Shown: piece after piece, positions 16,730 to 26,072 of the stretch | How the letters are laid out: the number at the start of each line of letters is the position of its first letter | Position numbering within the stretch: the first letter of the stretch is position 1 | NCBI GenBank assembly: GCA_016716625.1 | Contig: JADJVJ010000001.1 | Location: 1,612,001-1,676,000 of the forward strand | Source: Nostocoides sp. | Lineage (GTDB): Bacteria > Actinomycetota > Actinomycetes > Actinomycetales > Dermatophilaceae | Length of the DNA: 64,000 nucleotides | Direction: 5' to 3' | The notes under the pieces: generated by a model | What the model was told of the DNA's origin: nothing | What the model saw: the letters and a program-made list of their open reading frames with translations, nothing else | Database searches by the model: none | Translations under genes and position numbers: made by a program

Positions 16730-18940
16730 ATGCTGACGGCCCGGCTCGTCATCGGGCTTGCGATGACCGTCGTCCTGCTCGGCATCGCTGGGGCCAGGTT
16801 GCGCTACTTGTGGCGTCTCGGCTCGGCGGCCCAGCCCATCGAACCGGGTCGCCGCACGAGCACCGGCGAGATCGCCAAGGCCGAACTCGTCGAGGTCGTC
16901 GCCCAGCGCAAGCTCTTCCAGTGGACCGGCGCCGGGCTCGCCCATGCCGCCGTCTTCTGGGGGTTCTGCGTCCTCCTGTTGACCATCGTCGAGGGCTTCG
17001 GGTCGCTCTTCACCCCCACCTTCCAGCTGCCCGTCATCGGCAACTGGCCCGCGCTGGGCTTCTTCGAGGACCTCTTCGCGCTGCTCTGTGTCGCGGCGAT
17101 CGTCGCCTTCACGATCATCCGGATCCGCCAGTCACCGCGGACCGAGGGCCGCAAGAGCCGGTTCTTCGGCTCCCACCTCGGACCGGCCTGGTTCGTCCTC
17201 TTCATGATCTTCAACGTCGTCTGGACGTTGCTCATCGCCCGCGGCGCCCAGATCAACGCCCAAGAGGTCAACACCACCGACCGGCTCCCCTTCCTTCGGG
17301 GGGCGTTCGCCTCGCAGTGGTTCGCGAGCCTGCTCGAGCCGCTCGGACGGCATACCAACGAGATCCTCGAGACGGTCTTCCTCCTGCTCGCGCTCGCCGT
17401 CCTGCTGGGCTTTACGGTTTTCGTCACTTACAGCAAGCACCTGCACATCCTGCTCTCGCTACCCAATGTCGGACTCGCCCGACGGCCGCGCGCCCTCGGC
17501 GCGCTGCTGCCGGTCTACTCATCCGGTAAGGAGGTCGACTTCGAGGACCCGGGCGAGGACGACCTCATGGGCGTGGGCAAGGTCGAGGACTTCACCTGGA
17601 AGGGTCTGCTCGACTTCGGAACCTGCACCGAATGCGGCCGCTGCCAAAGCCAATGCCCGGCGTGGAACACCGGAAAACCGTTGTCTCCCAAGGTCCTCAT
17701 GATGACCCTGCGGGACCACGCCCTCGCCAAGGCCCCCTACCTCACCGCGAGCGAGGAGGCCCGGGCAGGCCTCACCCCCGAGCAGCAAGCGGTCGCCACC
17801 CTGCCGCTCGTCGGGCCCACCGGGTATGCCGTCGAGGACCCGCTCGCGGCCTACACCGCAAGCGGCCCGGTGGCGGTCATCGACCCCGACGTGCTCTGGT
17901 CGTGCACCACCTGTGGGGCCTGCGTCGAGCAGTGTCCGGTCGACATCGAACACGTCGACCACATCGTCGACATGCGCCGTCACCAGGTGCTCATGGAATC
18001 GGCCTTCCCCGAGGAGGCCTCCGTCATGCTCAACAACCTCGAGCATGCGGCCGACCCGTGGGGCCGCGGCGCCTCGCACCGGCTCGACTGGGCAGAGAGC
18101 CTGGACTTCGAGGTCCGGGTCTTCGGCGCCGCGGGTGAAGAACGCATTCCCGACGACGTCGACTACCTCTTCTGGGTGGGCTGCGCCGGGGCCCTCGACG
18201 AGACCGCGATGCGGACCACCCGGGCCGTGGCCACCCTGCTCCACGAGGCCTCCGTCGAGTTCATGGTCCTCGGTGACGGCGAGGCCTGCACCGGAGACCC
18301 GGCTCGCCGGATGGGGCACGAGTTCCTCTTCCAGATGCTCGCCCAGCAGAACGTCGAAACCCTCAACACCGCCGGTGCCCGGCGCATCGTCGTCACCTGC
18401 GCGCACTGCTTCAACACCCTCGCGAACGAGTACCCGCAGGTCGGCGGCCACTACGAGGTGGTCCACCACTCCACCCTGCTCGCTCGGCTCGTCGCCGAGG
18501 GACGCCTCACCCCGGTGGCCGAGGTCTCCTCCTCGGTGACCTATCACGACCCGTGCTACCTCGGCCGGCACAACCGGATCTTCAGCGCCCCCCGCGAGGT
18601 CCTCGGGGCCGTGCCGGGGCTGCGGCTCACCGAGCTGCCGCGCAACCGGGAACGGTCGTTCTGCTGCGGCGCCGGCGGCGCCCGGATGTGGATGGACGAG
18701 AACCTCGGGCAGCGAATCAACGTGGTCCGCACCGACGAGGCCCTCAGCGTACGCCCGGACGTCATCGCGGCCGCCTGCCCCTTCTGCATCACGATGCTCG
18801 GCGACGGCGTCGCCCAGCGCCAGGTCGAGGGGACCGCCGCCGCAGGCATCGAAGTCGTCGACATCGCCGACGTCCTGCTCCGCTCCATCCGACCCGACCT
18901 CACCACCGACCCCGTCACGACCCAAGGACAGCAACCATGA
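16730..18940 (+). CDS. etfD: Membrane Fe-S oxidoreductase, EtfD-like (ETF dehydrogenase)
   Basis: A 736-residue protein. The N-terminal 270 residues hold several membrane helices (first MLTARLVIGLAMTVVLLGIAG) resembling the heme-binding NarI/HdrE-like domain. Two 4Fe-4S motifs follow, CTECGRCQSQC (about 302) and CTTCGACVEQC (about 392), and then a HdrD/GlpC-like CCG region with HDPCYLGRHN and SFCCGAGGARMW. This matches the mycobacterial EtfD (Rv0338c type), which takes electrons from EtfBA and passes them to the quinone pool. Its position directly after etfBA supports that role strongly. The ATGA at 18937-18940 overlaps the acyl-CoA dehydrogenase start, implying translational coupling. Confidence 0.9.
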   Translation: MLTARLVIGLAMTVVLLGIAGARLRYLWRLGSAAQPIEPGRRTSTGEIAKAELVEVVAQRKLFQWTGAGLAHAAVFWGFCVLLLTIVEGFGSLFTPTFQLPVIGNWPALGFFEDLFALLCVAAIVAFTIIRIRQSPRTEGRKSRFFGSHLGPAWFVLFMIFNVVWTLLIARGAQINAQEVNTTDRLPFLRGAFASQWFASLLEPLGRHTNEILETVFLLLALAVLLGFTVFVTYSKHLHILLSLPNVGLARRPRALGALLPVYSSGKEVDFEDPGEDDLMGVGKVEDFTWKGLLDFGTCTECGRCQSQCPAWNTGKPLSPKVLMMTLRDHALAKAPYLTASEEARAGLTPEQQAVATLPLVGPTGYAVEDPLAAYTASGPVAVIDPDVLWSCTTCGACVEQCPVDIEHVDHIVDMRRHQVLMESAFPEEASVMLNNLEHAADPWGRGASHRLDWAESLDFEVRVFGAAGEERIPDDVDYLFWVGCAGALDETAMRTTRAVATLLHEASVEFMVLGDGEACTGDPARRMGHEFLFQMLAQQNVETLNTAGARRIVVTCAHCFNTLANEYPQVGGHYEVVHHSTLLARLVAEGRLTPVAEVSSSVTYHDPCYLGRHNRIFSAPREVLGAVPGLRLTELPRNRERSFCCGAGGARMWMDENLGQRINVVRTDEALSVRPDVIAAACPFCITMLGDGVAQRQVEGTAAAGIEVVDIADVLLRSIRPDLTTDPVTTQGQQP

Positions 18941-20634
18941 CCGACACGACCGAGAGCGTCCACTTCGGCGGCGCGGGGCTCGACCTCGCCACCCTCAACC
19001 TCATGCTCGAGGCACTGGGGGACTTCGTCGACGCCTCGCTCGACCCGCAGCTGGTCCTCGACCTCGACCACGAGGACCGCTGCCCAGAGGACATCGTCCG
19101 GGCCATGTCCGACCCCGAGACCCTCGGGGTGCAGCTCGTCTTCATCCCCGAGGCCTACGGCGGGATGGACGGTGGGGCGTTCGATGCCTACCGGGTGTGT
19201 GAAGCGATGGCCCGCAAGGACATCGGCCTGGCCACCGCGGTCTTCGCGACCTTCCTCGGCTCCGACCCGATCGTTGTCGGCGCCACCGAGGACCAGAAGC
19301 TCGAATGGCTCGGCGCGATCGCCGAGCAGGGTGTCGTCTTCGCGTACGGCGCCACCGAGCCCGAGGCCGGGTCCGACCTCGGCGCCATGACGACCACGGC
19401 GACACCGAAGGTCGACGAGGACGGCACGGTCACGGCATACGTGCTCAACGGGCGCAAGCAGTGGATCTCCAACGGCTCCATCGCCGACTTCACCACCATC
19501 CTCGCGGCCACACCGGAGGGCCCGACCTGGTTCGTCGTGCCCAAGGACGCCCCCGGCTTCAGCGCCGGACCGCCCGAGGACAAACACGGCCTTCGGCTGT
19601 CCAACACCGCGGCGCTCTTCCTTGACGACGTCGAGGTGCCGGCCACCAGCCTCATCGGCACCGAGCCGGGCAAGGGCCTGGTCCAGGCGCAGCAGGTGTT
19701 CGGCTACACCCGACTCATGGTGGCCGCCTTCGGCCTCGGCGGCGGCTGGGAAGCCCTGGACCGGGCCATCGCCTACTCCCTGGAGCGGGTGCAGGGCGGC
19801 GGACCGCTCGCGGAGAAGCAGGGCTTCACCCACAAGCTCATCGTCCCGCACGCGGTCCGGCTCGAGGCTGCCCGCGCCTTCATGGAGGACACCGCGGACA
19901 AGATCGACCGGGGGCTCGGTGACAACGGCGCGATGAACACCGAGGGCGCCATCGCCAAGTACCTCGCCACGGAGGCCGGGAACGCCGCCGCCGACGCCGC
20001 CATCCAGGCTCACGGCGGTTACGGCTACACCCGCCCGTATGTGGTGGAGAAGATCAAGCGCGACGTCCGGATCACGACGATCTACGAGGGCACCTCGGAG
20101 ATCATGGAGATGACCATCGCCCGGGACCGGTGGCAGGCGCACCTGAAGTCCGCGTTCCAGCTGTATCCGCGCCGAGCCGCCTCGCTGCGCGCCCTGCACA
20201 ACCGGCTGCCGAGCGTCGGCGCCGATGTCGCGGCCCTAGCCTGCGAGACCCTCGGGGTCGTGTTCGAAGCGGCCCGCGCCGGAAGGCTCACTCGCAACCA
20301 GCACGTCCTCTTCCGCCTCGGCGAACTCGTCGCCGCGGTCGAGGGGGCTGCCGTGTTTGCCGAGCGCGCCGCGGCCATGGTCGATGCCAACGCCTTCGAG
20401 AAGACCCCAACCCGGTTCGACGGCACCGCCTTGTCGGCGATGTCCCGGGTCTTCGCCCGCGAAGCCGCCCAGAAGATCGCCCAGGAGGGCGCTCGCTGGG
20501 TCGCCGGATCGGCCGACCCGGGCAGCCCGGCGCTCGGCATGCTCAGCGCCATCCCCGCGGACGCCATTCGCGCCGCACAGGTGGGGCTGGTCACCGACAT
20601 GAACCTCGTCGCCGACATCCTCTACGGCCGCTAA
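18937..20634 (+). CDS. Acyl-CoA dehydrogenase with VLCAD-like C-terminal extension
   Basis: A 565-residue flavoenzyme that introduces the trans-2 double bond into acyl-CoA and gives electrons to ETF. The FAD/substrate motifs FAYGATEPEAGSDLGAM and NGRKQWISNGSIADF are seen, then the C-terminal helical domain with AAIQAHGGYGYTRPYVVEK and the catalytic Glu in TIYEGTSEIMEM. A further 170-residue helical tail resembles the very-long-chain class. The start overlaps the etfD stop by four bases. The giant synthase gene begins 57 bases downstream on the same strand. Chain-length preference is not known from sequence; long-chain is an inference from the tail. Confidence 0.92.
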   Translation: MTDTTESVHFGGAGLDLATLNLMLEALGDFVDASLDPQLVLDLDHEDRCPEDIVRAMSDPETLGVQLVFIPEAYGGMDGGAFDAYRVCEAMARKDIGLATAVFATFLGSDPIVVGATEDQKLEWLGAIAEQGVVFAYGATEPEAGSDLGAMTTTATPKVDEDGTVTAYVLNGRKQWISNGSIADFTTILAATPEGPTWFVVPKDAPGFSAGPPEDKHGLRLSNTAALFLDDVEVPATSLIGTEPGKGLVQAQQVFGYTRLMVAAFGLGGGWEALDRAIAYSLERVQGGGPLAEKQGFTHKLIVPHAVRLEAARAFMEDTADKIDRGLGDNGAMNTEGAIAKYLATEAGNAAADAAIQAHGGYGYTRPYVVEKIKRDVRITTIYEGTSEIMEMTIARDRWQAHLKSAFQLYPRRAASLRALHNRLPSVGADVAALACETLGVVFEAARAGRLTRNQHVLFRLGELVAAVEGAAVFAERAAAMVDANAFEKTPTRFDGTALSAMSRVFAREAAQKIAQEGARWVAGSADPGSPALGMLSAIPADAIRAAQVGLVTDMNLVADILYGR

Positions 20635-20691
20635 GCCCAACCAACTCCGCTCCCCTGACCACCGACTCTGACGTCACCTGAGGACCCCGCC

Positions 20692-22344
20692 ATGAACAGC
20701 CCCACCCCCGTCGCCATCGTCGGCCTCGCCGCGATCATGCCGCAGGCCCCCAACCGGGATGCGTTCTGGCGCAACATCACCTCGGGGACCTACTCGATCA
20801 CCGACGTGGCTCCGGACCGGTGGGACAAGGCGCTCTACTACGACCCCGACCACTCCGCCCGGGACAAGACCTACTCCACGATCGGTGGCTGGGTCCGCGA
20901 GTTCGACTGGAACCCGATCGCCTGGCGGCTGCCCATCCCGCCGACCGTTGCCGCCCAGATGGACGAGGGCCAGCAGTGGGCGATCTCGGCTTCCCGGGAG
21001 GCTCTCCTGGATGCCGGATGGCCGGGTTGGTCGATCAACAGCGATCGCATTGCCGTCATCTTCGGCAATGCGATCGGCGGGGAGAAGCATTACCTCTCGA
21101 GCATGCGGGTGCGCATCCCCGAGGTCATCAAACGCCTCGAGGAATCGGCCACCCTGCGCGGCCTTTCCCCTGAGGTGCAGCGGGCCATTGTGGAGGAGAC
21201 CCGGGCGGGATACCTCGACAACACCTTCGAGATCACCGAGGACACCATGCCCGGCGAGCTCGCGAACGTCATCGCGGGCCGGGTGGCGAACCTGTTCAAC
21301 CTGCGCGGCATGAACTTCACCACGGACGCCGCCTGCGCGAGCGGGCTGGCCGCCCTCAACGCTGCCGTCGACGGGCTCGTGGATCACCAGTACGACGCCG
21401 TCATCACCGGTGGCATCGACCGCAACATGGGCATCGACGCGTTCGTCAAGTTCTGCAAGATCGGCGCCCTGTCCGCGACCGGGACACGGCCCTTCGATGC
21501 CGGAGCCGATGGCTTCGTCATGGGTGAGGGCGCGGCCGTGTTCGTCCTCAAGCGACTGGAGGATGCCGAGCGCGACGGCGACAAGGTGTATGCCGTCATA
21601 CTCGGGATCGGCGGGTCCTCCGACGGCAAGGGCAAGGGCATCACCGCGCCCAACCCGGTCGGCCAGCAGCTCGCCGTTCAGCGGGCCTGGGAGCGCGCCG
21701 GCGAGGACCCGGCCACGGCCGGTGCCGTCGAAGCGCACGGCACCTCGACGCGCGTCGGTGATGCGGCCGAGCTGTCCTCGCTCACCGCGGTCTTCGGCGC
21801 GAGCGGTGCGGCTGCGCGCTCGATCGCATTGGGCTCGGTGAAGTCGAATATCGGCCACCTCAAGGCCGCGGCCGGAACCGCGGGTCTGTTCAAGATGGTC
21901 AAGTCGCTGGAGCAGCGCACCCTGACTCCGAGCCTCAACTTCAACACTCCCAACGAGAACGTCGACTGGGACACCACTCCGTTCGCGGTGAACACGACGT
22001 TGCGGGAGTTCCCGCAGGGTGTCGCCGGGGTGCGGCGCGGTGCGGTGAGCGCGTTCGGTTTCGGCGGCACGAACTTCCACGTCGTCCTCGAGGAGTACGT
22101 CCCCGGTCGGCGCAAGCCCACCCCGAAGGTGCACGCCTCCGCCCAGGTCCCTCTGCGGCCGCCACCGTCGCGCCCGCCGTGGCCACGGCCGGGGGTGCGG
22201 TCGGTGCCGTGGTGGGTGCCGCGGCCGGTTCAGCCGCCGCGGGAGTTGCCTCAGTGTCGTCCTCGCCCATCCCCCGCCTCGCTCCGCTGCGCGGTGCCCT
22301 CGTCCTCGGCGGCAGTGACGACGCCGACCTGCTCCGCCAGGTGA
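20692..22344 (+). CDS. PfaA-like lipid/polyketide synthase, segment 1: first ketosynthase
   Basis: First part of a roughly 3,030-residue multidomain synthase split by two apparent frameshifts. This frame encodes a complete ketosynthase domain (residues about 6-460). The catalytic triad is intact: Cys215 in [11 protein letters not shown], His349 in [11 protein letters not shown] and His389 in [12 protein letters not shown]. The domain resembles the KS of PfaA-type polyunsaturated fatty acid synthases more than modular KS domains. Homology ends at about 22143; beyond that this frame reads nonsense to a stop at 22342-22344, while an Ala-rich linker ([19 protein letters not shown]) continues in another frame. 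Adding one C in the GCCC at 22141-22144 joins them. The upstream neighbour is the acyl-CoA dehydrogenase; the start ATG at 20692 is 57 bases from it. Confidence 0.88.
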   Translation: MNSPTPVAIVGLAAIMPQAPNRDAFWRNITSGTYSITDVAPDRWDKALYYDPDHSARDKTYSTIGGWVREFDWNPIAWRLPIPPTVAAQMDEGQQWAISASREALLDAGWPGWSINSDRIAVIFGNAIGGEKHYLSSMRVRIPEVIKRLEESATLRGLSPEVQRAIVEETRAGYLDNTFEITEDTMPGELANVIAGRVANLFNLRGMNFTTDAACASGLAALNAAVDGLVDHQYDAVITGGIDRNMGIDAFVKFCKIGALSATGTRPFDAGADGFVMGEGAAVFVLKRLEDAERDGDKVYAVILGIGGSSDGKGKGITAPNPVGQQLAVQRAWERAGEDPATAGAVEAHGTSTRVGDAAELSSLTAVFGASGAAARSIALGSVKSNIGHLKAAAGTAGLFKMVKSLEQRTLTPSLNFNTPNENVDWDTTPFAVNTTLREFPQGVAGVRRGAVSAFGFGGTNFHVVLEEYVPGRRKPTPKVHASAQVPLRPPPSRPPWPRPGVRSVPWWVPRPVQPPRELPQCRPRPSPASLRCAVPSSSAAVTTPTCSAR

Positions 22345-25300
22345 GCGCGGCCTCGGTCGCGGCCCAGGCCGGCACGGCTCCCGCGCCGACCGCTCCGGAC
22401 CCCGCCATCGCGCGCGCTGCCGTGCGGGTGGCCGTCGACTTCGCCGATGCCGCCGACCTGGCGAACAAACTCGGCAAGCTCGAGAAAGCCTTCGCCTCGG
22501 GCAACCCCGCGGCCTTCAAGCTGCTCCGGCAGCAGGGTGTCTTCGTCGGCCGTGGCCCGGCCCCCAAGGTCGCCTTCCTCTACACCGGTCAGGGCTCGCA
22601 GTACGTCAACATGCTCCAGTCGCTGGCCGCGACGCAGCCGCTCGTCAAGGAGGTCTTCGACGAGGCCGACCGGGTCATGACGCCGCTGCTCGGCCGTCCG
22701 CTCACGTCATACATCTTCGTCGACGGTTCCAACGAGGCGGCCGTGAAGACGGCCACCCAGCAGCTTATGCAGACCGAGATCACCCAGCCCGCGGTGCTCG
22801 CCACCGACCTGGCGCTGACCAAGCTCTTCGGCGCCTTCGGGGTGCAACCGGACATGGTCATGGGGCACAGCCTCGGTGAGTACGGCGCCCTCGTGGCGGC
22901 CGGGTCGCTGAGTTTCGACAGCGCTCTGGAGGCGGTCAGCGCCCGCGGTCGGGAGATGACCAAGGTCTCGGTCGCCGACAACGGCGCCATGGCCGCGGTC
23001 TTCGCCCCGATGGCCGAGATCAAGCGGATCGTCGGGCAGGCTGACGGCTACGTCGTCATCGCCAACATCAACAGCACCTCCCAGGCCGTCGTCGGTGGGG
23101 CCACCGATGCCGTCGAGCGGATCGTCGGGGCCTTCCAGGCCGAGGGGTACACGGCCACCCGGATCCCAGTGAGCCACGCCTTCCACACCTCGATCGTCGC
23201 GCCCGCCTCCGGGCCGTTCGTCGATGCCCTGCGGCGGCTCGACATGCGTCCCCCGCAGCTGCCCATCGTCGCCAACGTCACCGGTGAGTTCTACCCGGCG
23301 GATGCCACGAGCGAGACGATGCTGGAGATGGCCGGTCAGCAGATCGCCTCGCCGGTGCAGTTCGTCCATGGGCTGCAGACCTTGTATGCCGCCGGCGCCC
23401 GGGTCTTTGTCGAGGTCGGGCCGAAGAAGGCCCTGCACGGGTTCGTCGAGGACGTTCTCGGCAGCAGCCACGACGACGTCATCGCGCTCTATTCCAACCA
23501 CCCCAAGCTCGGTGATGTCGCCGCGGTGAACCAGGCCCTGTGTGGCTTGTACGCGGCTGGGCTCGGGTTCACCGACCTCCCCTCGACCGCTGCCCCGGCC
23601 GCTCACGGTGCGGCCGCGACGGCATACGCTCTCCCCTCCTTCGAAGGTGGCACTGTGTCCGACGAGACGATCACCGAACTCGGCAAACTCTTCGCCGGCG
23701 TGCTCGAGCAGGGCCTGCGGCTCTACTCCGGCACCCCGACTTTCCCGCCCCCTGCCGAAACGTCCGCCTTGGGGTCCCCTGCACGGCACCCCAACCCCCA
23801 AGAACCGGCAGGGGGCGGGAAAGTCGAGCCGCTGGTGATCACCGGGGCGGCCCTCGGGCTGCCCGGAGTGCCCCGGACCTTCGACGACGCGAACATCTCC
23901 GCGATCCTCGCCGGCCAGCAGTTCATCGAGTCGATCCCGGCCGAACTGAGGCAGCGGATGGTCGACATGCGGATCACCCGCCTGGTCAAGGACGCCGCCG
24001 GTGGCGGTTCGTTCCAGACGATCAGCGATCCGGCCGAGGTCATCAAGCTCGCCGCCCGGCACGCGCCCCTCGACGTCGTCGAGCAGTTCGGCATCGACGC
24101 CGCCCGGGACGAAGCCCTCGACACCTCGACGCGCCTTGCCCTGGGGGCCGGGTTCGACGCGCTCCGCGACGCCGGGATCCCGCTCGTCATGCGCTACAAG
24201 ACCACCACCCTGGGCACTCAGCTGCCCGACCGCTGGGGTCTGCCCGAGGACCTGCGGGACGACACCGGCGTCATCTTCGCCTCCGCGTTCCCGGGCCTGG
24301 ACCGGTTCGCCGAGGCCGCTGAGGGCTACGCCCGGGACAAGGCCCGTCGCGAGCACCTGCTCGCGCTGGAGGGGGCGCGCGCGACAATGGCCGCCGACCA
24401 CCCGGCCGGCGCCGAGATCGACCGCCTCATCGCCGAACTCCGCGAAACCCTGGAACGCGAGCCGTACTCCTTCGACCGGCGCTTCCTCTTCCGGGTGCTC
24501 TCCATGGGTCACTCGCAGTTCGCCGAGATCATCGGGGCCCGCGGCCCCAACACCCAGATCAACGCGGCCTGCGCAAGCACGACTCAGGCCGTCTCGATCG
24601 CCGAGGACTGGATCCGCGCCGGCCGCTGCCGTCGGGTTGTCGTGATCTCCGCGGACGATGCCACCGGGGAGCACGTCGGCCCGTGGATCACCGCCGGCTT
24701 CCTGGCCTCCGGTGCCGCCGCGACGGATGAGCGGGTCGAGGATGCCGCCACGCCGTTCGACCGCCGCCGCCACGGCATGATCGTCGGAATGGGCGCGGCC
24801 GCCCTCGTCATCGAGGATGCCGCCTCCGCGCGCGAGCGGGGCCTGCAGCCGATCGCCGAACTGCTCGCTTCGGTCACCGCGAACAGCGCCTTCCACGGCT
24901 CCCGGCTCGACGTCTCGCACATCGAGGGCGTCATGGAGACGCTGATCCGCGAGGCCGAAGGGCGCGGCATCCGTCGCGATGACATCGCCGCCGCGACGAT
25001 GTTCATGTCGCACGAGACCTACACGCCGGCGCGTGGTGGCAGCGCCGCCGCCGAGATCAATGCCTTGCGAACAGTGTTCGGGGACAAGGCTTCTCAGATT
25101 GTCATCACGAACACCAAGGGCTTCACCGGACATGCCATGGGTGCCGGGGTCGAGGACGTCGTCGCCGTCAAGGCCCTGGAGACCGGCATCGTGCCGCCGG
25201 TGCCGAACTACAAGGAACCCGACCCCGACCTGGGCCAGCTCAACCTGAGCACCGGAGGTTCCTACCCGGTCGACTATGCGATCCGGCTCGCCGCCGGCTT

Positions 25301-26072
25301 CGGCTCGCAGATCGCGATGACCCTCACCCGGCGTGTTCCCATGCCCGACGGCCGCCGGCGCACCCCGGGCGAGCTCGGCTATGCCTACCGCATCGTCGAC
25401 CCGGCATCCTGGCAAGGCTGGCTCAACCGGCTCTCCGGCCACGACAGCAGCCAGCTCGAGACCGACCACCGTCGCCTGCGGATCGTCGACGTCGGAGCGC
25501 CCAAGACCCCACTGGTGTCCACCGTTCACCTCCCGGTTCCGTATGCCGATCGGCTGGCTCCCGTCGCCGGTATGCCGTCCGTTCCCGCCCCCGCCCCGGC
25601 ACCAGCCCCGGCCGCGCCCGCTCCGGCTGCTCCGCTGGCTGCAGCGCCGGCTGCTCCGGCCATCGTGGCGGCACCGCCGAGCGCCCCTGCGGTCACTGAA
25701 CCGGCCGCCCCGGCGGGTGACCCGATCCTGGACCAGGTGACGAGCATCGTCGCCGACATGACCGGCTACCCCACCGACCTGCTCGACCCCGACCTCGACC
25801 TCGAAGCCGACCTCGGCGTCGACACCGTCAAACAAGCCGAAGTCTTCGCCGCCGTCCGCGCCCAATGGAACCTCGAACGCGACGACAACCTCCAACTGCG
25901 CGACTTCCCCACCCTGCACCACGTCGCCGGCTGGGTCCGCGACAAACTCGGTCTCACCGCACCCACCACCGCCGCCCCGCGGCGGCTGCGGCTCCGGCCC
26001 CCGCGGCACCCGCCGCCGGCGGAGGTGGGGACGAGATCCTCACCACCGTCACCGGCATCGTCGCCGACATGA
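22179..26072 (+). CDS. PfaA-like synthase, segment 2: acyltransferase, second ketosynthase, first ACP
   Basis: Middle part of the giant synthase, really beginning near 22144. The acyltransferase (about 22560-23560) shows LYTGQGSQY, the nucleophile [10 protein letters not shown] and SHAFH, the last typical of malonyl-specific domains. A linker containing a palindromic element (23738-23825) leads to a second, divergent KS (about 23830-25350) with Cys in [10 protein letters not shown], His in [12 protein letters not shown] and Lys/His in [15 protein letters not shown]2 therefore looks catalytic rather than a Cys-less chain-length factor. The first carrier domain (about 25720-25955) carries [13 protein letters not shown], with Thr at the usual Ser. 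The frame is lost at a C-run at 25975-25978 that is one C shorter than in the equivalent later linkers; the stop at 26070-26072 is out of frame. Confidence 0.87.
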   Translation: MATAGGAVGAVVGAAAGSAAAGVASVSSSPIPRLAPLRGALVLGGSDDADLLRQVSAASVAAQAGTAPAPTAPDPAIARAAVRVAVDFADAADLANKLGKLEKAFASGNPAAFKLLRQQGVFVGRGPAPKVAFLYTGQGSQYVNMLQSLAATQPLVKEVFDEADRVMTPLLGRPLTSYIFVDGSNEAAVKTATQQLMQTEITQPAVLATDLALTKLFGAFGVQPDMVMGHSLGEYGALVAAGSLSFDSALEAVSARGREMTKVSVADNGAMAAVFAPMAEIKRIVGQADGYVVIANINSTSQAVVGGATDAVERIVGAFQAEGYTATRIPVSHAFHTSIVAPASGPFVDALRRLDMRPPQLPIVANVTGEFYPADATSETMLEMAGQQIASPVQFVHGLQTLYAAGARVFVEVGPKKALHGFVEDVLGSSHDDVIALYSNHPKLGDVAAVNQALCGLYAAGLGFTDLPSTAAPAAHGAAATAYALPSFEGGTVSDETITELGKLFAGVLEQGLRLYSGTPTFPPPAETSALGSPARHPNPQEPAGGGKVEPLVITGAALGLPGVPRTFDDANISAILAGQQFIESIPAELRQRMVDMRITRLVKDAAGGGSFQTISDPAEVIKLAARHAPLDVVEQFGIDAARDEALDTSTRLALGAGFDALRDAGIPLVMRYKTTTLGTQLPDRWGLPEDLRDDTGVIFASAFPGLDRFAEAAEGYARDKARREHLLALEGARATMAADHPAGAEIDRLIAELRETLEREPYSFDRRFLFRVLSMGHSQFAEIIGARGPNTQINAACASTTQAVSIAEDWIRAGRCRRVVVISADDATGEHVGPWITAGFLASGAAATDERVEDAATPFDRRRHGMIVGMGAAALVIEDAASARERGLQPIAELLASVTANSAFHGSRLDVSHIEGVMETLIREAEGRGIRRDDIAAATMFMSHETYTPARGGSAAAEINALRTVFGDKASQIVITNTKGFTGHAMGAGVEDVVAVKALETGIVPPVPNYKEPDPDLGQLNLSTGGSYPVDYAIRLAAGFGSQIAMTLTRRVPMPDGRRRTPGELGYAYRIVDPASWQGWLNRLSGHDSSQLETDHRRLRIVDVGAPKTPLVSTVHLPVPYADRLAPVAGMPSVPAPAPAPAPAAPAPAAPLAAAPAAPAIVAAPPSAPAVTEPAAPAGDPILDQVTSIVADMTGYPTDLLDPDLDLEADLGVDTVKQAEVFAAVRAQWNLERDDNLQLRDFPTLHHVAGWVRDKLGLTAPTTAAPRRLRLRPPRHPPPAEVGTRSSPPSPASSPT
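23738..23825. repeat. 88-bp palindromic element inside the synthase coding sequence
   Basis: Perfect 20-bp inverted arms: GACTTTCCCGCCCCCTGCCG (23738-23757) and CGGCAGGGGGCGGGAAAGTC (23806-23825). A nested 7-bp repeat (TTGGGGT ... ACCCCAA) lies in the loop. It is translated as a Pro/Gly-rich stretch, [14 protein letters not shown]..., in the linker between AT and KS2. It is unlike the surrounding sequence and looks like an inserted REP/MITE-type element. Confidence 0.8.

Noticed and set aside
22707..26009. A minus-strand open frame of about 1,100 codons opposite the synthase.
   Set aside because: Its translation is low in normal motifs and rich in Gly/Arg/Asp; in DNA this GC-rich the antisense of a true gene is often open. 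The plus strand carries clear KS and AT domains.
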